The position numbers and the translations under genes were made by a program. 64,000 nucleotides of DNA, from the NCBI RefSeq assembly GCF_900473935.1, contig NZ_UCNN01000017.1, forward strand, positions 54,723 through 118,722, written 5' to 3'. Positions 18,657 through 38,762 of the stretch are shown in pieces. The stretch's first letter is position 1; the number at the start of each line of letters is the position of its first letter. Source of the stretch: Synechococcus sp. UW105. GTDB taxonomy: Bacteria > Cyanobacteriota > Cyanobacteriia > PCC-6307 > Cyanobiaceae. Below the pieces are notes generated by a model. That model did not search any database and was not told the origin of the DNA. It saw only the letters and a program-made list of their open reading frames with translations.

Positions 18657-19466
18657 TTACGCCAGAAGCCCCTCGTCCACCAACGTCTGCACCCGTTCCA
18701 GCAAGTCAGGCTGATCAAGCTGCTCCAACGCAGCTCGAGCTTCATCGCGCACAGAGGCTTCAGGGTCGTGCACCAAGGCTTGAACAAATGCCTCCATCAC
18801 CTGCTCGCGGCGCGGCGCCTCCAATTGATCGATCAACTGGCCAAGTGACCAGATGCAGTTACTACGTACCACCGGCTCACTATCGATCCCGAGGCTGACC
18901 AACAGCTCGGAGGCAACAAGATCAGCCTTGGCCGCTGAGACCATCCCCGCTTCTGCCAACGAAACGGATGCCCACAGACGCACGGCCGCGATATCGGTTT
19001 GGAGGGCACGAACCAGGGGGTTGAGCACAGGAGCATCGGCATGGTTGCCCAGACTCCAAACCACTGCCTTGCGCACGTAGCCGTTGGAGTCGGACTGCAG
19101 AAGATTCAGAAGAGGCTCTACGGCCACTGGAGATGGATTCCGTCCAAGGGCATACACCGCACTCATCCTCAACACAGGACACATCTCCTGAAGCAGAGGG
19201 AGAAGCTGTGGCACTGCACGAGGGTCTCGGTATTCACAGAACACCCTCAATCCCTGCAAACGATCCTCATGACTACCCAGCAACCACTTCAGGCCTGCGT
19301 CACACTCTCGTGCCGCTACGAGTGCCTCATCTTCACTTTCCTCGCAGGCGATCTCATCAAGAGGATCACCAAGCAGCTCGGCGGCAAGCTCCCTCTCAAG
19401 CACCTCAGGGTCAATGGCGAGATCGGCCAACCCCTCGTCTCCTGACTGGTTTTCAAGATCACTCAT
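18657..19466 (-). CDS. HEAT-repeat protein
   Basis: A 269-residue acidic alpha-solenoid protein. Repeats with alternating short helices are visible from about residue 70 (DPRAVPQLLPLLQEMCPVLRMSAVYALG, then PVAVEPLLNLLQSD...VRKAVVWSLG, and two or three more) to the end. Such PBS-lyase HEAT-like proteins act in protein binding; in cyanobacteria some are bilin lyases, but no phycobilin gene is near, so no specific role is assigned. I start at MSDLENQSGDEG. Confidence 0.8.
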   Translation of the reverse strand: MSDLENQSGDEGLADLAIDPEVLERELAAELLGDPLDEIACEESEDEALVAARECDAGLKWLLGSHEDRLQGLRVFCEYRDPRAVPQLLPLLQEMCPVLRMSAVYALGRNPSPVAVEPLLNLLQSDSNGYVRKAVVWSLGNHADAPVLNPLVRALQTDIAAVRLWASVSLAEAGMVSAAKADLVASELLVSLGIDSEPVVRSNCIWSLGQLIDQLEAPRREQVMEAFVQALVHDPEASVRDEARAALEQLDQPDLLERVQTLVDEGLLA

Positions 19467-19500
19467 GATGCTGATCGTAAAGGCAGCTGGATGGCATGAA

Positions 19501-19686
19501 TCAGCCGATGGGGGCAGGGGCGAGCATGTCGCCTGGCAACCAGATCCGGGCACTAACGGCCACGAGGGCTAAGGCGAAGAGCAGCACAATCAGCGCCGGC
19601 AGAAGAGTGGAACGGAAGAACTGCAACTTGAAGAGGCTTTCACTCCATTCTGAAACCTGTTTAACCGGGGCGGGACCGTAGCCCAT
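19501..19686 (-). CDS. Small single-span membrane protein
   Basis: A 61-residue frame starting at ATG 19686 inside the end of the symporter gene (26-base overlap). It has one strong hydrophobic helix (STLLPALIVLLFALALVAVSARIW) after an amphipathic N-terminal part (EWSESLFKLQFF). The overlap suggests translational coupling with the symporter, so it could be an accessory subunit; that is inference. Confidence 0.45.
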   Translation of the reverse strand: MGYGPAPVKQVSEWSESLFKLQFFRSTLLPALIVLLFALALVAVSARIWLPGDMLAPAPIG

Positions 19687-21550
19687 ACGTTTTGAGCAGA
19701 GGCAAACCGCAGAGCACTGCCAGCGCAATCCCAAACCAACCGGTCAGAGATTGATGCAGCAAGAAAGCCCCTGAGCCAATCAGGGCACCGAAAAGCACAC
19801 CACTACTGAGCAGGAATCGTCGAATCAGTTCGTCAAGAGGATCGACGACATCCACATCAAATCGCTGGCGCCATCGTCTCCAACCCGGCCCGGGAGGCTG
19901 CACCTTGCGGACAAAACGCTCGATCACATCGGGCGATTCAGGCGGCGTCATCAGCATCACCAGAACCCAAACCATCGCCGTAATGCCTGTGGTGACCATC
20001 AGGCGCTCGCCGTAATCGTCAATCTTCAGCGGAGGGATCCAAACCAAGCGATCCAGCAGCGGATCTAATTTTCCGGACGTACTCAGGCCCACAACGAAGC
20101 CACAAATCATGGCCGCCAACTCAGCGGCTGCATTGATGCGCCACCAGAACCAACGCAGGATAAGGACTGCGCCTGAACCCGTTCCGATCACAATGACCAA
20201 GCGAAAAATGTCGCCAACGCTCTGAGCCAACATGGCCACAACAACCCCGCAGACGAGCAACAACACACTGATGATCTGCCCCACCAGCAGCAATTCCCTC
20301 TGGCTGGCCTTGGGATGCACAAAGCGCTGATAGAGGTCATGGGTGAGATAGCTGGCACCCCAGTTCACCGAGGTACTCACGGTGCTCATGAAGGCCGCCA
20401 CTAGCGACACAACCACCAGGCCCAGAACCACCGGAGGTAGATAACGCACAGCCAAGATCGGATAACTGAGCTCCCAGTCACCACCAGGTGGGAGCAGCAC
20501 CAGGGCAGCAAGAGCCACCACCACCCACAACCAGCTACGCAACAAATAATTGACGACGAGAAACACCCAGCCGGCCAACTGGGCCTGACGCTCATCTCGG
20601 GTCGCCAGCATGCGCTGAATAAATTCACCGCCACCATCACTGCGACGAAAGCTCCACCACTGCACCGTCAGATAGGCCAAGAAGGTGGCAACACTGATTT
20701 GGGCTCCGCCAATCCACCTCACGCCCATCCCAGCTGAAGCCGACCAGTTGAAGCCCCCCTCCTTCCAGGGCCATATCCCGCTGAAATCCCCTTCCCAGCG
20801 CCATGGCACCAGCGAGAGCAGTTCCGGTCGACCGAGATCGTTGATCTGGGTGAGCATCGCCTCCATGCCTCCGGCGGCATGCACCGCAGCCCAGGCCACG
20901 GCCAGAGCACCAAGCATGGCCAGCACCAGCTGCACAAAATCGGTGACCACAACCGCCCACAGCCCGCCAGCAACTGTGTAAATAAGCACCAGCACCGCCA
21001 CGACTGCGAGCAACAACACAGTGTCAGAGAGGCCAAGGGTGACGATGCCGGAGCCAACCTTTCCCTGAAATTCGAAGACCGTTTGGTTCGAAACGAGACC
21101 GAGGGCCTCCACCACCTTGCGCATGGCCAGGAAGGCGTAGCCGATGCCGATGCAGTTCACCGGAAGAGCCAGCAGAAAGGCCTTGGTCCCCCGCAGCCAG
21201 GCGGCGGTTGCTCCGCCGTAACGCAGCTCCGTGAAGGCAGCGTCGGTCATCACGCCACTACGGCGCCACAAGGGTGCAAACACCACAGCCATCGCCACAT
21301 GAGCTAGACCAAAACCCCACCATTGCCAGTTCCCTGCCAGGCCTTGAGTTCCAACCAAACCAGCGACATAGAGAGGCGTATCAATGGAGAAGGTGGTCGC
21401 CGCCATCGACGCACCCGCTAGCCAGCCACTGAGGCTGCGACCGGCAACGAAGTAATCGTCTTCACTGCGGTTACGGCGTGACAACCACAGACCCAGCACC
21501 AGCGTGCCAAGCATGTAGACAGCAAGAATCAGCCAGTCGACTCCGGTCAT
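19661..21550 (-). CDS. Sodium:solute symporter family (SSS) protein
   Basis: A 629-residue membrane protein with about thirteen to fifteen hydrophobic segments. It begins MTGVDWLILAVYMLGTLVLGLW, and the SSS core blocks DDYFVAGRSLSGW, ASMAATTFSIDTPLYVAG and the conserved region SLVAAFMSTVSTSVNWGASYLTHDLY are present. The solute cannot be read from sequence. The upstream extension to 21706 lacks family features, so ATG 21550 is used. Confidence 0.88.
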   Translation of the reverse strand: MTGVDWLILAVYMLGTLVLGLWLSRRNRSEDDYFVAGRSLSGWLAGASMAATTFSIDTPLYVAGLVGTQGLAGNWQWWGFGLAHVAMAVVFAPLWRRSGVMTDAAFTELRYGGATAAWLRGTKAFLLALPVNCIGIGYAFLAMRKVVEALGLVSNQTVFEFQGKVGSGIVTLGLSDTVLLLAVVAVLVLIYTVAGGLWAVVVTDFVQLVLAMLGALAVAWAAVHAAGGMEAMLTQINDLGRPELLSLVPWRWEGDFSGIWPWKEGGFNWSASAGMGVRWIGGAQISVATFLAYLTVQWWSFRRSDGGGEFIQRMLATRDERQAQLAGWVFLVVNYLLRSWLWVVVALAALVLLPPGGDWELSYPILAVRYLPPVVLGLVVVSLVAAFMSTVSTSVNWGASYLTHDLYQRFVHPKASQRELLLVGQIISVLLLVCGVVVAMLAQSVGDIFRLVIVIGTGSGAVLILRWFWWRINAAAELAAMICGFVVGLSTSGKLDPLLDRLVWIPPLKIDDYGERLMVTTGITAMVWVLVMLMTPPESPDVIERFVRKVQPPGPGWRRWRQRFDVDVVDPLDELIRRFLLSSGVLFGALIGSGAFLLHQSLTGWFGIALAVLCGLPLLKTYGLRSRPG

Positions 21551-21578
21551 GGCTCGATACAGGTGGAGGCAGTCTCCC

Positions 21579-22631
21579 TTAGATCGTGGGTTCTGACCTG
21601 TTTTGTCTCCGCAATTGACCACAGGCGGCGTTCTGATCCAGTCCGCGGCTGGCCCGCAGGCTGACGGCCACGCCACGCCGCTCCAGAACCCGGCGGAAAC
21701 CAGCAATCCGCTCTGATGAGGGTCTCTGGAATTCCTCCTCCTCGATCGGGTTGTAGGCGATCAGGTTCACATGGCTCTGAAACCCCCCAACCCGATCGGC
21801 CAGCTCCTCAGCATGGGCTGGATGGTCATTGAGGCCGCCCAGAAGGATGTATTCGAAGCTCACCCGCCGGCCCGTGATCGCCAGATAGTGACGACAGTCG
21901 TCGAGCAGCTCGTCATAGGGATAAGCGTGAGCGGTAGGAATTAACTCCTCGCGCAGCTGCTGGTTGGGGGCATGCAGACTCACCGCCAAAGTGAACTGGG
22001 CGCGGCCAAGTTTCTCCATGGCCAGTTCCGCCAGCTTGGGCAAGGTGCGGGGCACCCCCACGGTGCTCACGGTGATCCTGCGCAGGCCAATGCCGAGATC
22101 GTCGTTGAAGCAACGAATCGCCTCCAAGACCGCCTCGATGTTGAGTAGCGGCTCGCCCATGCCCATGAACACAACATGGGAAGGGCGGCGATCCATCACC
22201 TCGCGGATACTGAGCACCTGATCAACGATTTCGTGAGTTGCCAGCGAACGTTGAAGACCGCCTTTTCCTGTGGCACAGAACCGACAGGCCATCGGACATC
22301 CCACCTGACTCGAGACACACACCGTGAGCCGCTGATCTGTAGGGATGCCAACCGTTTCGATCGTCTCGGCATCATCGGTACCGAGCAGCAACTTGGTGGT
22401 GGCATCACTCGCCACAGACCGCAGTTGCTCATGGAGGCGTCCAACCACCACGCCCTGATCTTGCAATGCCGCACGCCAAGCCTTAGGCAGCACGGTGATC
22501 GCATTCAGATCACGAGCCCCTTTGCCATACAGCCAATCATGCAGTTGACGACCGCGAAAGGCCGCCTGCCCCTGGGCCACAGCCCACTGCTCAAGCTCAG
22601 CAGCACTGCACCCGAGCAGAGCAGAGCTCAC
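21579..22631 (-). CDS. rlmN: Dual-specificity RNA methyltransferase RlmN (23S A2503 / tRNA A37)
   Basis: RlmN is a radical SAM enzyme that makes 2-methyladenosine in 23S rRNA and some tRNAs. The iron-sulfur motif [11 protein letters not shown] is at residues about 110-120, and the methyl-carrying C-terminal cysteine is in [20 protein letters not shown] supports SAM binding. The GTG start overlaps the stop of the upstream hli gene by four bases (GTGA). Confidence 0.95.
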   Translation of the reverse strand: MSSALLGCSAAELEQWAVAQGQAAFRGRQLHDWLYGKGARDLNAITVLPKAWRAALQDQGVVVGRLHEQLRSVASDATTKLLLGTDDAETIETVGIPTDQRLTVCVSSQVGCPMACRFCATGKGGLQRSLATHEIVDQVLSIREVMDRRPSHVVFMGMGEPLLNIEAVLEAIRCFNDDLGIGLRRITVSTVGVPRTLPKLAELAMEKLGRAQFTLAVSLHAPNQQLREELIPTAHAYPYDELLDDCRHYLAITGRRVSFEYILLGGLNDHPAHAEELADRVGGFQSHVNLIAYNPIEEEEFQRPSSERIAGFRRVLERRGVAVSLRASRGLDQNAACGQLRRQNRSEPTI

Positions 22632-22780
22632 CAGGAAATCACGCCGTGACCGAGCTTGTATTCAAGGGCCAGCAAGGCGATAAAGCCGAGCATGGCCACG
22701 CGACCATTGAACTTTTCGGTATGGGTGTGGAAGCCATACCGAGGCAACTTGCGTTTGGGGATCAGTGTGGGATCAAGCAT
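22628..22780 (-). CDS. High-light-inducible protein (HLIP), 50 residues
   Basis: A small chlorophyll-binding protein of the one-helix CAB family. It reads [17 protein letters not shown], then [16 protein letters not shown] with the conserved E-x-x-N-G-R chlorophyll ligands, then [17 protein letters not shown]. Such proteins bind chlorophyll and carotenoids near photosystem II assembly intermediates and dissipate excess energy. Its stop overlaps the rlmN GTG, so the two share a transcript. Confidence 0.9.
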   Translation of the reverse strand: MLDPTLIPKRKLPRYGFHTHTEKFNGRVAMLGFIALLALEYKLGHGVISW

Positions 22781-22848
22781 GACCGGGACACATGGGACAA
22801 GTCAGTCTGGAGTGGAGGAAGCCACTGCTGTGAAGGTTGAGCAGAGAC

Positions 22849-26967
<4,119 letters not shown>

Positions 26968-27010
26968 TCAGTCGTTCAGAAAAGGGGAAATAACGGGATC
27001 AATTCAGGCG

Positions 27011-28915
27011 TCAGGTGGCTGCCACCGAATCAATGATCGTGTGATTCATGACGACACGGCCCACTGTTGTGAGGATGTAGCGACTGATCAGCGCTCCGTC
27101 CTCATCGAAACGATCTCGGCGATAGGTCCACTGTTCGAGGCGGGTTCCATCGCTGAGAGTCTCGGACTTGATCGGTTGATCCAGTTCTTCCTCATCGTCG
27201 ACTTCACCGTTGAAACGGACCCATACCCACTGATGCAGGCTGAGGCGATTGTCCGCGTGAGCACGGATCACATCTTCTAGATCGGAGAAGGTGCAGGAGC
27301 GATCGCCGAAGTCCACGGTCTTGGCATCGGGCTGGAGAGCTGTGAGGTAGTAAGCACCAAGCACCATGTCTTGGGAAGGAGTGATGATCGGCTCCCCGGT
27401 AGCAGGCGAAAGGATGTTGTTGCTCGCCAGCATCAGCATGCGAGCTTCCGTCTGCGCTTCAATCGCCAAGGGCACGTGCACTGCCATCTGGTCACCGTCG
27501 AAGTCGGCGTTGAAAGCCGGACAAACCAAGGGGTGGAGCTGGATGGCCCGACCATCAACAAGCTTCGGTTCAAAGGCTTGGATGCCGAGACGGTGCAGGG
27601 TTGGAGCACGGTTGAGCAGGATCGGGTGACCATCGATCACTTCCTGCAGCACCTGCATCACCTCATCATCCGCACGCTGGATGAGCTTTTTAGCTGCCTT
27701 GATGTTGTTGACGATGTTTTGGCGGATCAGGCGATGGATCACAAACGGCTGGAACAGCTCGATTGCCATCTCCTTGGGTAGGCCGCACTGATGCATCTTC
27801 AGCTTCGGTCCAACCACGATCACAGAACGACCGGAGTAATCAACCCGCTTACCAAGCAGGTTCTGACGGAAACGACCCTGCTTACCTTCAATGATGTCGC
27901 TCAGTGATTTGAGCGGACGATTATTCGCACCGACCACGGTGCGGCCACGACGCCCATTGTCGATCAGTGCATCGACGGCCTCCTGCAACATCCGCTTCTC
28001 GTTGCGGACGATAATTTCAGGGGCAAGGATCTCCTGCAGGCGAGCCAACCGGTTGTTCCGGTTGATCACACGGCGGTAAAGGTCATTGAGATCCGAGGTC
28101 GCAAAACGACCGCCATCGAGCTGCACCATCGGACGCAGATCGGGGGGGATCACGGGGATCACATCCAGCACCATCCACTCGGGACGAGCATTGGTCGCGA
28201 TGAAGTTGTCGATCACGCGCAGGCGCTTGATCAACTTGGCGCGTTTCTGGCCCTTACTGCCGGCGATCTCCTCACGCAGCTGCTCGGCCACCTCCTGAAG
28301 GTTGAGGTCTTCCAGCAACTGCTTGAGAGCCTCAGCGCCGATGCCCACCACCGGCTCATTCTCGATCTCGGAATCCTCTGCATAGATCTCGTCTTCGATC
28401 TCCAGCCACTCATCCTCAGTGAGCAGCTGCTTGTACTTCAGATCCTTGTGATCGCCAGCATCAAGAACGGTGTAGCAGTTGAAGTAGACGATCTGCTCGA
28501 CATCACGCAGTGGCATGTCAAGCAGGATCGCCACGTAACTGGGAATGCCCTTGAGGTACCAGACATGGGATACGGGAGCTGCCAGCTTGATAAAGCCCAT
28601 GCGATGGCGTCGCACCCGGCTCTCCGTGACCTCCACACCACAGCGTTCACAAACAATGCCGCGATGACGCACCCGCTTGTACTTGCCGCAATGGCACTCC
28701 CAATCCTTTGAGGGACCGAAGATCTTCTCGCAAAACAGCCCGTCCATCTCGGGCTTCAGCGTGCGGTAATTGATGGTCTCAGGCTTGGTGACCTCTCCCA
28801 CCACCTGTCCATTGGGGAGGGTGCGCTGACCCCACTCCATCACCCGGTCAGGGGATGCAAGTGTGATCTTGACGTAATCGAAGTGATTTTCAGTGCGGAG
28901 ATTGCTGTTGCTCAT
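27011..28915 (-). CDS. rpoC1: RNA polymerase gamma subunit (N-terminal half of beta')
   Basis: A 634-residue protein holding the zinc ribbon ([20 protein letters not shown]) near residue 70 and the catalytic [14 protein letters not shown] near residue 470, whose three Asp bind the active-site magnesium. It lies 55 bases before rpoC2 and 49 bases after rpoB on the same strand. Confidence 0.98.
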   Translation of the reverse strand: MSNSNLRTENHFDYVKITLASPDRVMEWGQRTLPNGQVVGEVTKPETINYRTLKPEMDGLFCEKIFGPSKDWECHCGKYKRVRHRGIVCERCGVEVTESRVRRHRMGFIKLAAPVSHVWYLKGIPSYVAILLDMPLRDVEQIVYFNCYTVLDAGDHKDLKYKQLLTEDEWLEIEDEIYAEDSEIENEPVVGIGAEALKQLLEDLNLQEVAEQLREEIAGSKGQKRAKLIKRLRVIDNFIATNARPEWMVLDVIPVIPPDLRPMVQLDGGRFATSDLNDLYRRVINRNNRLARLQEILAPEIIVRNEKRMLQEAVDALIDNGRRGRTVVGANNRPLKSLSDIIEGKQGRFRQNLLGKRVDYSGRSVIVVGPKLKMHQCGLPKEMAIELFQPFVIHRLIRQNIVNNIKAAKKLIQRADDEVMQVLQEVIDGHPILLNRAPTLHRLGIQAFEPKLVDGRAIQLHPLVCPAFNADFDGDQMAVHVPLAIEAQTEARMLMLASNNILSPATGEPIITPSQDMVLGAYYLTALQPDAKTVDFGDRSCTFSDLEDVIRAHADNRLSLHQWVWVRFNGEVDDEEELDQPIKSETLSDGTRLEQWTYRRDRFDEDGALISRYILTTVGRVVMNHTIIDSVAAT

Positions 28916-28964
28916 TGACGGTTAGGGAAAGAAGGAAAGAGTTGTTGGTTCGATCGTTGATCCG

Positions 28965-32258
<3,294 letters not shown>

Positions 32259-32495
32259 GCGGAGACCTGCAGATGTGAAGTGGGGGACAAAAGGCCTGAA
32301 CGTTGGATCGTCATGACCGCGAAACCATCGATGCCCAGCCAACGAAAGCCGTCCCCCTCAACGGAGAACGGCTACCGCAGCTGGGCTTTCAGAGATCTCG
32401 GGACAGAACGGCAGACGTCGTCAATGCACCGGAAGGAAATGGACGCTTCTGGGAGCTCAGGCGCAGATCATGCACCCGGGCCAGGCCAATGAACC

Positions 32496-32523
32496 ATCTT
32501 ACACTTCAGGGTGTTGCGTCGAA
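32496..32523 (-). promoter_or_regulatory. Candidate sigma-70-type promoter of rpoB
   Basis: On the minus strand TTCGAC (32518-32523) and TAAGAT (32496-32501) are 16 bases apart, a fair match to -35 and -10 boxes. It would give a leader of about 230 bases before rpoB. No ORF is supported in 32259-32556. Confidence 0.3.
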
Positions 32524-32556
32524 CCCCTTCCGGGTTGACAGGTTTTGATTCGGGGA

Positions 32557-33342
32557 TCAAGGCAGCCCGAACAGACGCCGAGCATTAGCGGTGCTTGTCG
32601 TCGCCACCTCGTCAAGGCTCTGACCTCGCAGCTCCGCCACTCTGGCCGCCACAGCCGTGACATAGGAAGGCTCGTTGCGCTTGCCACGACGGGGCACTGG
32701 AGCAAGGAAAGGACAATCGGTTTCTACCAAGAAACGGTCTTGCGGCACCCGGCGAGCACATTCATGGGTTTCGGCTGCTTTGGCAAAGGTCACCGTGCCG
32801 CTGAAACTGATATAGAGGCCCAAGTCCAGAAACGCCTCCATCTCATCAGGGGTTCCACCCCAGCAATGCATCACACCAGCTGGGCATCGCCCCTCAGACC
32901 GACGAGAACGCAGTTCCTCGAGCATGGGCTCTGCAGCATCCCGGCAGTGAATGATCACGGGCTTATCAAGCTCCACCGCCAGATCCAACTGAGGCCTCAG
33001 GACATCCAACTGCTCAGAAAGGTTTTTATCGCGAAACAGATCTAGGCCCAGTTCGCCAATGGCCACCACTCTGTTGTCGTCCAGGGCAGCCTGTCGCAAC
33101 ACCACTGCAGTGCTGTCCTGCCAGTGCTCGGTATCGAGCGGGTGCACTCCGACGGAGTAACGCATCTCAGGGAAGCGATCGGCAAGGGCACGGATCGCAG
33201 GGATCTCAGCCGGCTCGACGCATGCATGCAAAAGAGAGACAACACCGGCTTGCCTCCAACGGCTGGCAACAGCCTCAAGATCGTCTTCAAAGTTCCGAAA
33301 AACGATGTGACAGTGGCTGTCAATCAGTGTGGGAGACGTCAC
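32557..33342 (-). CDS. tatD: TatD family metal-dependent hydrolase (DNase)
   Basis: A 261-residue TIM-barrel hydrolase; the metal ligands are in LIDSHCHIVF, the Glu in AIGELGLDLF, HCRDA, HCWGG and the final Asp in LVETDCPFLAP. TatD proteins are 3'-5' exonucleases involved in DNA repair and RNA turnover. It sits between rpsT and rpoB on the same strand. Confidence 0.92.
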   Translation of the reverse strand: MTSPTLIDSHCHIVFRNFEDDLEAVASRWRQAGVVSLLHACVEPAEIPAIRALADRFPEMRYSVGVHPLDTEHWQDSTAVVLRQAALDDNRVVAIGELGLDLFRDKNLSEQLDVLRPQLDLAVELDKPVIIHCRDAAEPMLEELRSRRSEGRCPAGVMHCWGGTPDEMEAFLDLGLYISFSGTVTFAKAAETHECARRVPQDRFLVETDCPFLAPVPRRGKRNEPSYVTAVAARVAELRGQSLDEVATTSTANARRLFGLP

Positions 33343-33404
33343 CAGGACCTGAAACGCGCCTTCAGGTCCATTCTGCAGGTCACCCGCAACCCCGAGGCGT
33401 AGCT

Positions 33405-35150
<1,746 letters not shown>

Positions 35151-35155
35151 GCGTC

Positions 35156-35869
35156 TCAGGATCCGCGTTCGAGGCTGCGCACCCCGGCCACATCTCCATT
35201 GACCTCGCCCACCAGCACCTCGTCCGCCAGATTGACGAACAGCCCATTCTCGAGCACCCCGGGGAGATTGTTGAGGTCGCGCTCAAGACCAACGGGATCA
35301 ACAATCCCGCCGTTGAACTTCACATCGAGGACCAGATTTCCCTGATCGGTCACAACAGGGCCAGCCTTGCGGGTGGCCATGCGCAGGTCCGCATTGCCAC
35401 CCATCGCCTGAAGTTGGGCTTGGACCTGACGCCAGGCACCGGGCAGCACTTCGACAGGGAGGAGAAAATCGAGGTTGAGGCGATCCACCAACTTGGTGGA
35501 ATCGACCACAACAACGAAACGATCGGCACGACAGGCGACCAATTTTTCCTGGACGTGGCAAGCACCGCCACCCTTGATCAGCTGAAAGGCGGCATCCACC
35601 TCGTCGGCCCCATCGATGGCCAGATCAATCCGATCGACAGCGTTGAGGCTGCGCAACGGGATGCCAAGTTCTGCTGCGAGCACCTCGCCCTGAAACGAGG
35701 TGGTGACACCAACAATGTCCTTCAGCTCACCAGTCGCAAGCTTGGCCCCGAGCCCTTGGATCATCAAAGCAGCGGTGGAACCGGAACCAAGCCCAAGCAC
35801 CATGCCGTCCTTGATCTGATCCACAGCAGCGGTGGCCACCGCTTGTTTCATCTGGGTCTGAAGATCCAC
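35156..35869 (-). CDS. rpiA: Ribose-5-phosphate isomerase A
   Basis: RpiA interconverts ribose-5-phosphate and ribulose-5-phosphate in the Calvin and pentose phosphate cycles. Signatures are [12 protein letters not shown], the catalytic IDGADEVD and [12 protein letters not shown]. The start is GTG 35869 ([15 protein letters not shown] follows), with TTG 35878 and ATG 35851 as alternatives; the much longer frame to 36058 runs into htrA and is not used. Confidence 0.95.
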   Translation of the reverse strand: MDLQTQMKQAVATAAVDQIKDGMVLGLGSGSTAALMIQGLGAKLATGELKDIVGVTTSFQGEVLAAELGIPLRSLNAVDRIDLAIDGADEVDAAFQLIKGGGACHVQEKLVACRADRFVVVVDSTKLVDRLNLDFLLPVEVLPGAWRQVQAQLQAMGGNADLRMATRKAGPVVTDQGNLVLDVKFNGGIVDPVGLERDLNNLPGVLENGLFVNLADEVLVGEVNGDVAGVRSLERGS

Positions 35870-35912
35870 CGTCGTCAAGTGCAAAAAGATCGCGCGACCG
35901 TAGCAAGAGCGC

Positions 35913-37052
<1,140 letters not shown>

Positions 37053-37235
37053 TCATCTGCAACTTAGGGAGCACGGTCGGGTGGTGGTGTGTGAGCCCAA
37101 GCCAGGGACGCGCAGCGGCTGCATCAAAAGCACTGGGAAGAGAAGGGCTCGATAGCGCGATGCGCATGGCATCCGTTGTTGCAACGGAGGTTTTGTCCTG
37201 CCATTAATTTGCGCCGTCATCTCAGGGACCAGACC

Positions 37236-37505
37236 ATGACTGCCCCCACAAGCCAGCGCCTTCGCTGTGAGCTCTGTCAGGTGGAGATTGACTGCAGTAA
37301 CGGGATCGATCAGGTGTTGTTCAGCCTCGGTGGAGCCGGCACCCGCAGCAAGCTTTGGGTCAGGGTTTGTCGGTACCTCAGCAACGATGAACAGAAGGCC
37401 AGCTGCATCAATCAAGATGCAACGAAGCGCGGCGAAGAACAGCCCGGCGACCGCTACGACGAAGCTCCTCCCCTTGATCTGGGCAGAGCCAATGGGGGTA
37501 GCTGA
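37236..37505 (+). CDS. Small cysteine-containing conserved protein
   Basis: An 89-residue protein with four to five cysteines (RLRCELCQVEIDCSN, RVCRYL, SCINQ) and a hydrophilic tail. The block LFSLGGAGTRSKLWVRVCRYL looks like a conserved core seen in cyanobacterial hypotheticals. It may bind a metal. The 200 bases before it contain a short hairpin (CCGTTG / CAACGG, about 37169-37184) just ahead of the frame. Confidence 0.55.
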   Translation: MTAPTSQRLRCELCQVEIDCSNGIDQVLFSLGGAGTRSKLWVRVCRYLSNDEQKASCINQDATKRGEEQPGDRYDEAPPLDLGRANGGS

Positions 37506-37588
37506 TCCCTGTCGTGCACATCTGGACGTGGGCTGTGGACAGCTCTGAATGCTCAGTTCAAAGTGACAACAGCGCCTCTTTCCAGATC

Positions 37589-38095
37589 ATGCGGCACTTC
37601 AGACATCGGCTCGCCCTTCTTTCCTCAGCAGTGGCAGTCACTCTGGTGTCAGTGCTGCCCGTTGCTGCACAAGCCTCCTGCACGTTTCTGATGCCGGTCG
37701 GCGGCAATGGCAGCGGGCCCAAACCATGGATCGTCAAGAAGAAAGTGGAGCGTCCGAAGGGATTGCTAGGCCGAGCTGTCGGTCGCACCAACTGGAACAC
37801 CGATTTCGTTGTCAATCAGCCCTATCGCTCCTTCAAATTGTTCTTCACTGCCGACTCAACAGACGGCAATCCTGGAGCGTATCCAATACAGGCATTCCTC
37901 AAATTCAGCGATGGCGGCAATCTGAAGGTTGTGGATCAGACCATGCAACCGCCAACGGGGACAGGAGCCCAGTTCGGTCCGTTCACCTCTCCTTCAGGCA
38001 AAGCAGTCAGCCAGGTGAATTTTCGGATTGGAGCTAACAACGACCCTGCCGCAACCGGCTTCAGCTATCGAATCTCAGTGCAAGGCTGCAACTGA
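37589..38095 (+). CDS. Secreted protein of unknown function
   Basis: A 168-residue protein with a clear signal peptide (RHFRHRLALLSSAVAVTLVSVLPVAAQA, cleavage after AQA) and a beta-rich mature part (ASCTFLMPVGGNGSGPKPWIVKKKV..., FKLFFTADSTDG). It has a Cys just after cleavage and another near the C-terminus, so a disulfide is possible. No family recognised. Confidence 0.65.
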   Translation: MRHFRHRLALLSSAVAVTLVSVLPVAAQASCTFLMPVGGNGSGPKPWIVKKKVERPKGLLGRAVGRTNWNTDFVVNQPYRSFKLFFTADSTDGNPGAYPIQAFLKFSDGGNLKVVDQTMQPPTGTGAQFGPFTSPSGKAVSQVNFRIGANNDPAATGFSYRISVQGCN

Positions 38096-38227
38096 TTCAG
38101 ACAGCTGCGCAACCTGGCTGTCTTCCCTCGATCCACTACATTGTTCACAGGCCTGGCGAGTCCTTCTCTCCAGGAGGGTGATCTCAGTATCAGCCGTCGG
38201 GCCAGAGCCCGACATCCCAGCCCCTCG

Positions 38228-38695
38228 TTGCCCCATCCCCTCCTGCCAGATCTCACTTCTGTCGCAGCAAAAGCCGCTGCCGACCAAGGATTTGAGTTGG
38301 CAGATCTTCAGATGCTCACCCATCTGAGGCCGATGACGGTTCAGATTCAAATCCGCCACACCAGCGGTGACGATGTGACCCTCGACGACTGCGCTGGTTT
38401 GAGTCTTCCGATGGGCGAAGCGATCGAGGCGTCCACACTGTTAACGGAGGCCTACGTCCTGGAGATCAGCAGTCCTGGCATCGGAGATCTGCTCCAGAGC
38501 GATCGCGATTTTCAGACATTTAGGGGGTTTCCCGTCGACGTCATCTTTCTAGATAACGAGGGACAGCAACAAACCCTGGCAGGGTCTCTTCTGGAGAGGA
38601 CTGATGATCACCTTGAAGTCAATATCAAGGGTCGAATCAAACGAATCCCCCGATCGAGCATCCGCTCTGTGCAGCTGACCAGCCCCACCAGCTAG
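38228..38695 (+). CDS. rimP: Ribosome maturation factor RimP
   Basis: RimP assists 30S assembly. The 155 residues start with TTG as MPHPLLPDLTSVAAKAAADQGFEL, the usual marine cyanobacterial N-terminus, and include DDCAGLSLPMGEAIE and YVLEISSPGIGDLLQSDRDF (family SSPG block) and the SH3-like end with GRIKRIPRSSI. The frame extends upstream to 38141 but that part is not family-like. It heads rimP-nusA-ylxR-infB. Confidence 0.93.
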   Translation: MPHPLLPDLTSVAAKAAADQGFELADLQMLTHLRPMTVQIQIRHTSGDDVTLDDCAGLSLPMGEAIEASTLLTEAYVLEISSPGIGDLLQSDRDFQTFRGFPVDVIFLDNEGQQQTLAGSLLERTDDHLEVNIKGRIKRIPRSSIRSVQLTSPTS

Positions 38696-38762
38696 TTAGA
38701 GCAGCCAATCTCTCCGGTCGTGTCTCCGACCCACCACCTTTTCTTCTTTCCTTCAGCCCTCG

